From: Bryobacter sp964387685
GTDB taxonomy: Bacteria > Acidobacteriota > Terriglobia > Bryobacterales > Bryobacteraceae
Length of the DNA: 64,000 nucleotides
Assembly: GCA_964387685.1 (NCBI GenBank)
Contig: CAYLXK010000006.1
Span: 62,001-126,000, forward strand
Reading direction: 5' to 3'
Each line of letters starts with the position of its first letter. Position 1 is the stretch's first letter. The translations under genes were made by a program, and so were the position numbers. Shown one piece after another: positions 57,378-64,000 of this stretch. The notes below the pieces were generated by a model, which saw only the letters and a list, made by a program, of their open reading frames with translations, made no database searches and was not told the origin of the DNA.

Positions 57378-59081
57378 GAACTCCGCGAGATCGCCGGCAT
57401 TGACCACGTCGGCTTTCTCCAGCCAGCCCCGCCGCGCCATCCTCACGCCATACTTCATGTTGCGCAGGTGCGCTGTGTTGTGGGCGTCGGTGGAAATGGT
57501 AAAGCGGCAGCCCTTGGCCTTGGCAGCGCGAATGAGTGGCGCGTGCAGATCCAGTCGCTCGGGGCTGGCGTTGATTTCGAGGAAAACCCCGCGCTCGGCC
57601 GCTTTGGCCGCGATCTTTTCAAACGAATAGGCGTAGGCGTCCCGGTGCAGCAGCACGCGGCCCGTGGGGTGCCCGACGGCCTTGACGTGCGGATTCTCCA
57701 GCGCAGCCAGCAGGCGCTCCGTCATCGCCTGCTCGTCCAGGTTCATGTGGCTATGGACGCTGGCGATCACGAAATCGAGCGCGCCCAGCGCCTCGTTGTC
57801 CAGGTCCATGCGGCCGTCCTTCAAAACGTCGCATTCGATACCGGAGAAAATGCGGAGGCCGAATTCCTCGGGGCTTATGCCCGCGACGAGCTTGGCAAAA
57901 TCCAGCGCGCGCTTTTCATCAAGGCCGTTGGCCATGGCGAGCGCCTTGGAGTGATCGGTAATCACGATGTATTCGTAGCCGTAAGTGGCCGCGGCCCGCG
58001 CCATCTCTTCCAGGGTGCCGCGGCCGTCGCTTTCGCGAGTATGCATATGCAGATCGCCGCGGATGTCGGAGAGCTCCAGAAGTTTCGGGATGCTGCCTTG
58101 TTCGGCGGCTTCGAATTCGCCCGCGTTCTCGCGCATTTCCGGGGGAATCCAAGCCAGACCCAGGGCCGCGTAGATTTCTTCCTCGGTCTTGGATGCAACG
58201 ACGCCGCCATCGCTCTCGCGCGCCAGAGCATACTCGTTCAGGGTGAGCCCGCGCTTAACGGCGCGGGTCCGCAGCGTTACGTTGTGTTCTTTGGAGCCGG
58301 TGAAATACTGCATGGCCGCGCCCAGGCTTGCTTCGGGCAAACTGCGCACGTCCACTTGAATACCCTCGACGCCTACGCGCGCGCTGGCCTTGTTCTCGCC
58401 ATGGCCCAGCACCTCTTCGACCTTCTTCCATTTGACGAAGACATCCAGCGCTTTTTCCGCCGCCTTGCCTGCCACCAGCACATCGACGTCTCCTACCGTT
58501 TCACGCCCGCGGCGCAGACTACCCGCCGCGACGGCGCTCACGACGCCCGGCACCGGCGCCAGGAGGGCGATGACTTCGTCGGCCGTATTGGCGGCGAAAT
58601 CCAGGAGGAAGCGGCCGCTGCTCTTGCGGTACAGTGCGATGCTCTTGAGTACTTTGTCTTCGAGTTTCGCGCCCATGCGGGGTAGCTCGCGCAGCTTCTG
58701 CTCCCGGCAGAGCTTTTCCAGATCGTCGATCGTGCTGACGCGAAAGGCTTCGATCAGCAGAGCGATACTTTTGGGCCCCAGGCCTTGGAGCTTCAGCATC
58801 TCCAAAGCCGTGGGCGGATACTTCTCGAGCATCTCGTCGCGGCGTTCGAAGCTGCCGCGTTCGGCAATTTCGCCCAGGACGTGGGCGATGCCTTTGCCGA
58901 TGCCGGCAATGTCGGTCACCTTCCGCGCGGGATCGGCGAGGATCGCCAGGACGCTTTCCGGATGCCCCTCGATGGTCTTGGCGGCGTTGCGGTAGCTGCG
59001 GATGCGGAAGGCGTCCTCGGCGGCAATCTCCATCAGGTCGGCCGTTTCGGTGAGGAGGCGCGCGACGCGCTCGTTATCCAT
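57357..59081 (-). CDS. polX: Family X DNA polymerase with PHP exonuclease domain (PolX)
   Basis: About 574 residues: N-terminal helix-hairpin-helix units (DIAGIGKGIAHVLGEIA), a polymerase X core with AAGSLRRGRETVGDVDVLV (GS plus DxD) and IQVDVRSL, and a C-terminal PHP domain (DLHMHTRESDGRGTLEEM, then GIECDVLKDG, HSHMNLDEQ, STDAHNTAHL) that holds the 3'-5' exonuclease metals. Used in base excision and double-strand break repair. Start ATG 59081, 8 bases overlapping the CDF transporter end; a longer upstream reading is possible. Confidence 0.95.
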   Translation of the reverse strand: MDNERVARLLTETADLMEIAAEDAFRIRSYRNAAKTIEGHPESVLAILADPARKVTDIAGIGKGIAHVLGEIAERGSFERRDEMLEKYPPTALEMLKLQGLGPKSIALLIEAFRVSTIDDLEKLCREQKLRELPRMGAKLEDKVLKSIALYRKSSGRFLLDFAANTADEVIALLAPVPGVVSAVAAGSLRRGRETVGDVDVLVAGKAAEKALDVFVKWKKVEEVLGHGENKASARVGVEGIQVDVRSLPEASLGAAMQYFTGSKEHNVTLRTRAVKRGLTLNEYALARESDGGVVASKTEEEIYAALGLAWIPPEMRENAGEFEAAEQGSIPKLLELSDIRGDLHMHTRESDGRGTLEEMARAAATYGYEYIVITDHSKALAMANGLDEKRALDFAKLVAGISPEEFGLRIFSGIECDVLKDGRMDLDNEALGALDFVIASVHSHMNLDEQAMTERLLAALENPHVKAVGHPTGRVLLHRDAYAYSFEKIAAKAAERGVFLEINASPERLDLHAPLIRAAKAKGCRFTISTDAHNTAHLRNMKYGVRMARRGWLEKADVVNAGDLAEFSRAIQK

Positions 59082-59979
59082 GCGAACTATTTTCGCTCCC
59101 CTTTCGTTCGCCGGGTTCAATGTGAATCAGCACATCGGCCACCCAGGGGATCGTATCGCGCAAACGCTGCCGCACCGCGCCGCCGACGCGATGGGCCGCC
59201 TCGACGCTGGAATCCGGATCCACCTCAAGATGTAAGTCGACGTGATACTGAAAGCCCGTTTTTCGTGCGCGTACCTTCTCAATATCCCAGGCGCCCGGCA
59301 CCAGGCGGGCCACGCACCGCACTTCTTCGAGCTTGTCCCCTTCGGGCATCGTGTCCAGCAACGCCGTGCTGGCTTCGCGCAAGACGCCCAGCCCCAGCAC
59401 CACCACCAAGCCGCCCACCAGAGCGCCGCCCCAGGCGTCGGCATCGCGGAATTCCAGCGGCCGCCAAAGCGTGAGGCCCAGCGCGCCCATGGCCACCAGG
59501 CCGCTTAAGACATCCAGCCAATCGTTGTTCGCGTCGGCCTGCATGGCGGCTGAACCCAAAGACTGGGCGCTCGAGCGCTTCCACCGTGCCAGTGCCAGCT
59601 TAACCGCCACACTCACCACCAGGGTCCAAATGGCGAAGGATTGGGGCATAGCGTGCACGTTGCCCACCCGATGCAGCGCACCCCATACCAAGGCTCCGCC
59701 GCTCACCACGAGGAAGGCGCCGATGGCTTGCCCGGCCAAGGTTTCGTAGCGGCCATGACCGTAGGGATGATTTTCGTCGGCGGGACGCGCCGCAGCCATC
59801 AGTCCCAGCCAAAGGATTGTGCTCGCCACGACGTCGCCCGCGCTCTCCACCCCATCGGCCAGCACCGCAAGCGATCCGGCCAGCCAGCCCGCGCCGAGCT
59901 TCAAAATGGCCAGGGCGGCCCCCACCATGATGCTGACCGTGGCCACGCGCTGCGCCTGTTGAGTTTGTGCGGTCACCAA
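59074..59979 (-). CDS. Cation diffusion facilitator transporter
   Basis: 301 residues with six helices and a cytoplasmic C-terminal domain. The transport-site motifs read VESAGDVVAS in helix 2 and DANNDWLDVLS in helix 5. Helix 5 has DxxxD in place of the HxxxD of zinc carriers, and helix 2 has ExxxD in place of DxxxD. By family knowledge this departs from the zinc type, and manganese or iron is more likely; the metal is not provable from sequence. The start may be TTG 59979 or GTG 59976. It overlaps polX by 8 bases. Confidence 0.9.
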   Translation of the reverse strand: MVTAQTQQAQRVATVSIMVGAALAILKLGAGWLAGSLAVLADGVESAGDVVASTILWLGLMAAARPADENHPYGHGRYETLAGQAIGAFLVVSGGALVWGALHRVGNVHAMPQSFAIWTLVVSVAVKLALARWKRSSAQSLGSAAMQADANNDWLDVLSGLVAMGALGLTLWRPLEFRDADAWGGALVGGLVVVLGLGVLREASTALLDTMPEGDKLEEVRCVARLVPGAWDIEKVRARKTGFQYHVDLHLEVDPDSSVEAAHRVGGAVRQRLRDTIPWVADVLIHIEPGERKGSENSSHG

Positions 59980-60028
59980 GAGCCAGTCTACCTAGCGGGT
60001 GCAAGGCGGAAGGCAAAGTACCCTGTTG

Positions 60029-60034
60029 TACAAT
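60029..60034 (+). promoter_or_regulatory. Possible -10 box of the hfq-hflX-pgsA run
   Basis: TACAAT at 60029-60034, about 65 bases before the hfq start, in the gap after the divergent CDF gene. No good -35 box; it is the only clear candidate here. Confidence 0.3.
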
Positions 60035-60098
60035 CGCAGTATTAACGGTGGATTGCCCAGCATGCAACCCCAAACCTAAAAAACAAAGAGGCGACGTG

Positions 60099-60383
60099 AT
60101 GGAAAAGCTGGCACAACAGCAAAACATCCAAGAGGCTTTCCTCAATAACGCCCGTAAAGACAAAACTTACTTAACCATTTATTTGATGAGTGGGGTTAAA
60201 CTTTCGGGGCGCATCAAGAGCTTTGATAAGTATTCGGTGGTTCTGGAAGCCAACAACCAGGAGCAACTTATTTTCAAGCACGCCATCTCGACGGTGGTTG
60301 TATCCAAGCAGCCCCACGGTGGAAGCCCCGCGCCCGGCATGCACAGTCCAGCCCCCCTCCCCGTGGAACCCAACGGAAACTAG
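60099..60383 (+). CDS. hfq: RNA chaperone Hfq
   Basis: 94 residues: NIQEAFLNNARKDKTYLTIYLMSGVKLSGRI is the Sm1 motif and VVLEANNQEQLIFKHAISTVVVSK the Sm2 with the KH-like lysine-histidine pair. Short Pro/Gly-rich tail after about residue 70. ATG 60099 with AGAGG before it; an upstream in-frame reading lacks support. Followed 3 bases later by hflX, as is common. Confidence 0.96.
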   Translation: MEKLAQQQNIQEAFLNNARKDKTYLTIYLMSGVKLSGRIKSFDKYSVVLEANNQEQLIFKHAISTVVVSKQPHGGSPAPGMHSPAPLPVEPNGN

Positions 60384-60386
60384 GGT

Positions 60387-61688
60387 TTGTCCGAAACCGC
60401 CATCCTGGTCGGAGTGGAACTCCGCAAGCAAGACCGGCACAGCGAAGAAAGTCTGTACGACTTCACGGCCGAAGAGTCGCTCGATGAGTTAACGGTGTTG
60501 GCGGAAAGCGCAGGCGCAATCGTAGCGGGGCGCATCTTTCAAGCCCGGGACCGCGCCGACCGAGCCACGCTGATTGGAGAAGGCAAGGTAGAGGAACTGC
60601 GAGCCGCCGCCATCGCCGCCGGGGCCGGCATGATTCTGTTCGACGGCGAACTGACTCCCACGCAGCAGCGAAATCTGGAGGGCGAGCTGGGCGCGAAGGT
60701 TCTCGACCGCACCCAACTGATTCTCGACGTATTTGCCTCCCGCGCTCGCACCCGAGAAGGTCAGTTGCAAGTGGAACTGGCGCAATTAAACTACCTGCTG
60801 CCGCGCCTGGCCGGAAAAGGAATCGCCTTATCGAGGCTGGGCGGCGGCATCGGTACCCGCGGCCCCGGTGAAACGAAGCTCGAAACCGACCGGCGCAAGA
60901 TCCATGCCCGCATCGCGGGAGTAAAAGAAAATCTAGAGCGTGTGCGGGCGGGCCGCGGCATTCAGAGAAAGCAACGGCAGGGGGTTCCTTTGGCCACCGT
61001 TGCGCTAGTTGGGTACACGAATGCGGGCAAGAGTTCCCTCTTCAACCGCTTAACGCAAGCCGATGTGCTGGCCGACGCCAAGATGTTTGCGACCCTGGAC
61101 CCCACGGTGCGCCACATCATTCTGCCTTCGCGCCGCAAGATCCTGCTGAGCGACACGGTAGGCTTCATTCGGCGCTTGCCGACGACGCTAGTATCGGCCT
61201 TCCGCGCCACGCTTGAAGAAGTAGTGGAGGCCGCGCTGCTGCTGCATGTGGTCGACGCCTCCAGCCCCCACGCGGCGGCCAACATTGAACACGTCCAACA
61301 GGTGCTCACCGAAATCGACGCCCATCGCACGCAGCAGGTGCTGGTGCTGAATAAGGCCGACCTCTTGCCGGACGCCGACGAACAGGCGCGCCAGTTGCGG
61401 CGCATCCTCAAAGATCCAAGCGGCTTACCGCCCCATGCCGCCGCGGTAAGCGCGCTGACGGGCCGGGGCATGGAAGGTCTGCTCCGCTTGATGGACGACG
61501 CACTGCCCGTCGACCCCATTGTGCGCATCCGCGTCCGCGTACCGGCCGCCGACGGCGCCACCATGCACCTTTTGCACGAGTACGGCCGAGTTAGCGCCAA
61601 AGAGTTCCACGACGATGTTTGCGAGTTGGTTGTCGATGCGCCGGAGAGTCTGCGGAGATTACTTGGCAACGTCGAGTTGATATCCTGA
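60387..61688 (+). CDS. hflX: Ribosome-associated GTPase HflX
   Basis: 433 residues starting at TTG 60387. N-terminal domain with QVELAQLNYLLPRLAGKG and GPGETKLETDRRKI, then the G domain: G1 GYTNAGKSSL, G2 region with TLDPT, G3 DTVGFIRRLP, G4 NKADLL, G5-type VSALTGRGM. HflX splits stalled ribosomes. Operon with hfq and probably pgsA. Confidence 0.96.
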   Translation: MSETAILVGVELRKQDRHSEESLYDFTAEESLDELTVLAESAGAIVAGRIFQARDRADRATLIGEGKVEELRAAAIAAGAGMILFDGELTPTQQRNLEGELGAKVLDRTQLILDVFASRARTREGQLQVELAQLNYLLPRLAGKGIALSRLGGGIGTRGPGETKLETDRRKIHARIAGVKENLERVRAGRGIQRKQRQGVPLATVALVGYTNAGKSSLFNRLTQADVLADAKMFATLDPTVRHIILPSRRKILLSDTVGFIRRLPTTLVSAFRATLEEVVEAALLLHVVDASSPHAAANIEHVQQVLTEIDAHRTQQVLVLNKADLLPDADEQARQLRRILKDPSGLPPHAAAVSALTGRGMEGLLRLMDDALPVDPIVRIRVRVPAADGATMHLLHEYGRVSAKEFHDDVCELVVDAPESLRRLLGNVELIS

Positions 61689-61707
61689 GGGCGATTTCTT
61701 TAAGCGC

Positions 61708-62379
61708 GTGAACTTGCCTAACTACTTGACGCTGGCCCGTATCTTTCTGGTGCCTCTGCTGGTGGCAGCCCTGGTCCAGGAGCGGAAGGTCTATGGTTTT
61801 GCAGGCTTCGAAATTCCGCACGAGTTGCTGGCCCTCGGCATTTTTATCGTCGCGGCGTTCACCGATCTGCTGGACGGCTACCTGGCGCGGAAGTGGTCGC
61901 AGATCACCACACTGGGTACGTTGCTGGACCCCATTGCCGATAAGCTGCTGATCTCGGCTTCCCTCATTGCGCTGGTAGAGGTAAAGGCCGTCCCGGCTTG
62001 GACGGTGATCCTAATTGTTGGCCGGGATTTTGCGATTTCCGGTCTGCGGTCCATTGCATCCAGCGAAGGCTATGTGATCCCAGCCAGCGACTTGGGGAAA
62101 TCGAAAATGATGCTGCAGGTGGCCGCCATCTCCTTGACGCTAGTGGCCCTGCGCTGGCCGGAGTGGAAGCCATTGGGTGTCTGGACGATGTGGGCCGCGG
62201 TCGTATTCACGATCGCGAGCGCCATCGACTATGTACGCCAGTTCTGGAAAAAGATCGATATTGGCGTGAAGCTGCGGCGTCGCAACGAGCTGTTAGCACT
62301 GGAACGGACGCGGCGCAACGCAGCGCGGGCGCACAAGAAGCTAGCGAAGTCCGCCATCAAGCCGGACATAGCGGGCTGA
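61708..62379 (+). CDS. pgsA: CDP-diacylglycerol-glycerol-3-phosphate 3-phosphatidyltransferase
   Basis: 223 residues with the CDP-alcohol phosphotransferase motif DLLDGYLARKW, then GTLLDPIADK, and about six membrane helices. Makes phosphatidylglycerolphosphate from CDP-diacylglycerol, the product of CdsA. A basic tail of about 30 residues (RRNELLALERTRRNAARAHKKL) is longer than usual. Start GTG 61708. Convergent with the RodZ-like gene, overlapping by 39 bases. Confidence 0.95.
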   Translation: MNLPNYLTLARIFLVPLLVAALVQERKVYGFAGFEIPHELLALGIFIVAAFTDLLDGYLARKWSQITTLGTLLDPIADKLLISASLIALVEVKAVPAWTVILIVGRDFAISGLRSIASSEGYVIPASDLGKSKMMLQVAAISLTLVALRWPEWKPLGVWTMWAAVVFTIASAIDYVRQFWKKIDIGVKLRRRNELLALERTRRNAARAHKKLAKSAIKPDIAG

Positions 62380-63327
62380 GGGGGAACTGAGAGTTCCGGT
62401 TGTGGGCGTGGGCAGGGAAGCGGGATTCTCGTTCGTCGCCGAAGGCGCCTTCGGCTTATAGCGCCATCCTTCGGGATTGAACTGCAAGGTCTTTACCTCG
62501 CCGAGACCACCGTATTGCAGCGCTTTGCCGTTGTAAATTACGTCAAGCGTGCCGGCGTTGCCGACGATCACCTCAGCGGCAGTGGCATTGATGGATTTTC
62601 GCTCACCCGCTTCGATCGTGCCGCCGAAGACTTTCGCGCCATCGGCGGTGATCCGAATCCACGTCAGTTGCTTGGCCACGAGCGTTAGCTGGAATTGTCC
62701 GGGGGCCGCTGTCTCGAACGGCTTCGCAGTTCCGATCGGCTTCACAGGAGGAACGGTGGGGGCGGGAGACTCCGCCACGGGCTTCGCTTCTGAAGGGACG
62801 GGAGCCGGTCCAGTGGCGGTCTGAGGCAGCTCCGGCACGCTCGACGCCGCAAGGGATGGGCTAGGTGAAGCCGGGCTGCTTGCCGCAACCGGGCTAGCCG
62901 CCGGCGGCGTGAAGTTTTGCCACGCAAAGTAACCCGCGCAAGCCGCAATCACGACCCCCGCAAAGGCCAGCCACGCTTTCGACATTCCATCGTCCTGCGG
63001 AGGACGTAGTGGTTCGCCTTTGAGTTTTTCACGCAGGGAAGCGATCTGGGGGTCCGCTTCCGCTACGTTCGGCACGCCCGGCTCGACGACGGGCCGGCTG
63101 GAGACAACGTTGATTTCGCGGTCTATCGCCTCAGAGTCCAGGCCCAGGTAACCCGAGTATTGGCGGACAAAAGCGCGATAGAAGAATTCTCCCGGCAATG
63201 CCGTTAAGTCGTCAGCCTCCAGGGCCTCAAGATACCGCGAGCTAATGCGCGTCTCTTCGGCGATCTTCGAAAGCGAGATCTGACGTTTTTCCCGCTCTTG
63301 CTTTAGCCTTGCGCCCAAGCTTTGCAT
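62341..63327 (-). CDS. RodZ-like HTH membrane protein
   Basis: 328 residues: N-terminal HTH (ARLKQEREKRQISLSKIAEETRISSRYLEALE) as in RodZ, one membrane helix near 120-140 (WLAFAGVVIAACAGYFAW), a long Pro/Ala/Ser linker and a C-terminal DUF4115 domain (QFQLTLVAKQLTWIRITADG, then GTLDVIYNGKAL). RodZ links MreB to the elongation machinery. A clear start at ATG 63327. The C-terminal ~13 codons overlap pgsA. Confidence 0.87.
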   Translation of the reverse strand: MQSLGARLKQEREKRQISLSKIAEETRISSRYLEALEADDLTALPGEFFYRAFVRQYSGYLGLDSEAIDREINVVSSRPVVEPGVPNVAEADPQIASLREKLKGEPLRPPQDDGMSKAWLAFAGVVIAACAGYFAWQNFTPPAASPVAASSPASPSPSLAASSVPELPQTATGPAPVPSEAKPVAESPAPTVPPVKPIGTAKPFETAAPGQFQLTLVAKQLTWIRITADGAKVFGGTIEAGERKSINATAAEVIVGNAGTLDVIYNGKALQYGGLGEVKTLQFNPEGWRYKPKAPSATNENPASLPTPTTGTLSSPSARYVRLDGGLR

Positions 63328-63355
63328 ACTTTTCAGGGGAGACGGTCCTTAACGC

Positions 63356-63372
63356 TATAATACATGAGTCTG
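63356..63372 (+). promoter_or_regulatory. Perfect -10 box for a near-leaderless glycosyltransferase gene
   Basis: TATAAT at 63356-63361 lies 10 bases before the GTG start at 63372, with no ribosome site between. A message starting 6-7 bases after the box would begin at or next to the codon. On the minus strand the same area (TATTAT) could serve the RodZ-like gene. Confidence 0.5.
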
Positions 63373-64000
63373 TGCGAAATGAAAGCCCGGTTTTGGCTTC
63401 AATTATCGTCGTTAACTTCAACCGGGCAAACCTCTTAGCCGATTGCCTTCAATCCGTGGAGGCCCAGTCGTATCGAAACTTCGAATTGATCGTCGTAGAT
63501 AACGCGTCGACGGATTCTTCATTAGCTCTTTTGGAAAGCCGCTTCCCCCAGGCGCGGCTCATTCGCAACACAGGGAACGAGGGTTTTTGCGCGGCCAACA
63601 ATCAAGGCTTTGCCGCGGCACGCGGCGAATACTTTGTACTTTTGAACAACGATGCGGTAGCAGACCCGCGCTGGCTGGAGGAGTTGGTTCGCACCGCCGA
63701 GGCGCATCCGCGCGCGGGGATGGTGGCTTCAAAGATTTACGTGCATGGTACCGCCAAGACGATCGACAAGATTGGGCACCTCATCTACTTTGACGGACAG
63801 AATCGAGGGCGTGGCTCAGGCGAGACGGATTGTGGCCAATATGACACACCAGGAGAGGTCCTTTGGCCGGACGGTTGTGCAGCCCTCTTCCGTCGCGAAA
63901 TGATCGAAGAGGCGGGGGGCTTTGATGAAGACTTTTTCGCTTATGCCGACGATGCCGAGTTGGGGATGCGCGGCCGGCTTCTCGGCTGGGAGGCGGTGCT
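63372..64000 (+). CDS. Glycosyltransferase family 2 (3' end outside window)
   Basis: Open to the window edge, at least 209 codons from GTG 63372. VLASIIVVNFNRANLLADCLQSV, then ELIVVDNASTDSS and a metal-binding LLNNDAVADPRW place it in GT2 (rhamnosyltransferase-like). The later PDGCAALFRREMIEEAGGFDEDFFAYADDAELGMR is the acceptor-site segment. Function in surface polysaccharide synthesis is likely; sugar unknown. In-frame reading from ATG 63365 stops early, so the GTG is favoured. Confidence 0.9.
   Translation, partial: MRNESPVLASIIVVNFNRANLLADCLQSVEAQSYRNFELIVVDNASTDSSLALLESRFPQARLIRNTGNEGFCAANNQGFAAARGEYFVLLNNDAVADPRWLEELVRTAEAHPRAGMVASKIYVHGTAKTIDKIGHLIYFDGQNRGRGSGETDCGQYDTPGEVLWPDGCAALFRREMIEEAGGFDEDFFAYADDAELGMRGRLLGWEAV

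Overview
The window is a GC-rich, gene-dense bacterial chromosome segment that most resembles Acidobacteriota, probably Bryobacterales (Solibacter/Bryobacter type). This is an inference from gene content: two roughly 1,100-residue Oar-type TonB-dependent receptors with an N-terminal carboxypeptidase-regulatory-like domain, a PEP-CTERM protein, a DUF3500 protein, a glycine-zipper envelope protein, membrane Ser/Thr kinases and an ECF42/DGPF pair. There is no marker such as 16S rRNA. I saw no tRNA, rRNA, CRISPR array or intact insertion sequence.

Layout. 1-4.2 kb: 3' part of a K+-independent-type proton-pumping pyrophosphatase, a DUF433/DUF5615 pair and a membrane Ser/Thr kinase. 4.2-9.5 kb (minus): HU, an M50 protease, two glycosyltransferases, prepilin peptidase, uppS and cdsA in one tight run. 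9.6-12.9 kb: an M23 peptidase, DUF3500 and an enolase-superfamily enzyme. 12.9-20.3 kb: a TonB-dependent receptor, an FCD regulator, an MFS carrier, a DapA-family aldolase and an oligogalacturonate-lyase-like propeller, together looking like sugar-acid or pectin-derived substrate use. 20.3-21.6 kb: a nonsense-interrupted gene and a HepT/MntA pair. 21.6-25.7 kb: a cyclic-di-GMP block (HD-GYP/GAF/GGDEF protein, a sigma-54 activator with GAFSGA, a PilZ protein). 25.7-29.6 kb (minus): rpmI-rplT-zapB-like-zapA, then a hydrolase, a secreted unknown and a D-threonine-aldolase-like enzyme. 29.6-35.1 kb: an EF-G paralogue, a DUF6883/DUF4926 pair, a glycine-zipper protein and an M13 peptidase. 35.1-35.6 kb: gene relics. 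35.6-42 kb: the second receptor, a TIGR01777 epimerase and a GMC oxidoreductase with its small subunit. 42-52.1 kb: a second membrane Ser/Thr kinase next to a nucleotide-carrier-like/HEAT protein, facing a minus-strand run encoding a BamA-like barrel, an exported protein with kinase-like motifs, a second nucleotide-carrier-like protein, an unknown and a VapBC pair, with a PEP-CTERM gene upstream. 52.2-64 kb: a candidate attenuator leader, a REC-PP2C phosphatase, an MFS carrier, cutA, an FtsB-like protein, a DGPF protein with ECF42 sigma factor, polX, a CDF transporter, hfq-hflX-pgsA, a RodZ-like protein and the start of a glycosyltransferase.

The strongest candidate for something undescribed is the 42-52 kb region. 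Two nucleotide-translocator-like membrane proteins lie beside kinases, and one kinase-like protein has a signal peptide and sits with an outer-membrane barrel gene. This raises the possibility of phosphorylation outside the cytoplasm with a dedicated nucleotide carrier; that link is inference. Other points are a terminator/anti-terminator-like element in the divergent promoter region at 52.2 kb, four genes that look leaderless, and fused remnants of two neighbouring genes at 35.5 kb.
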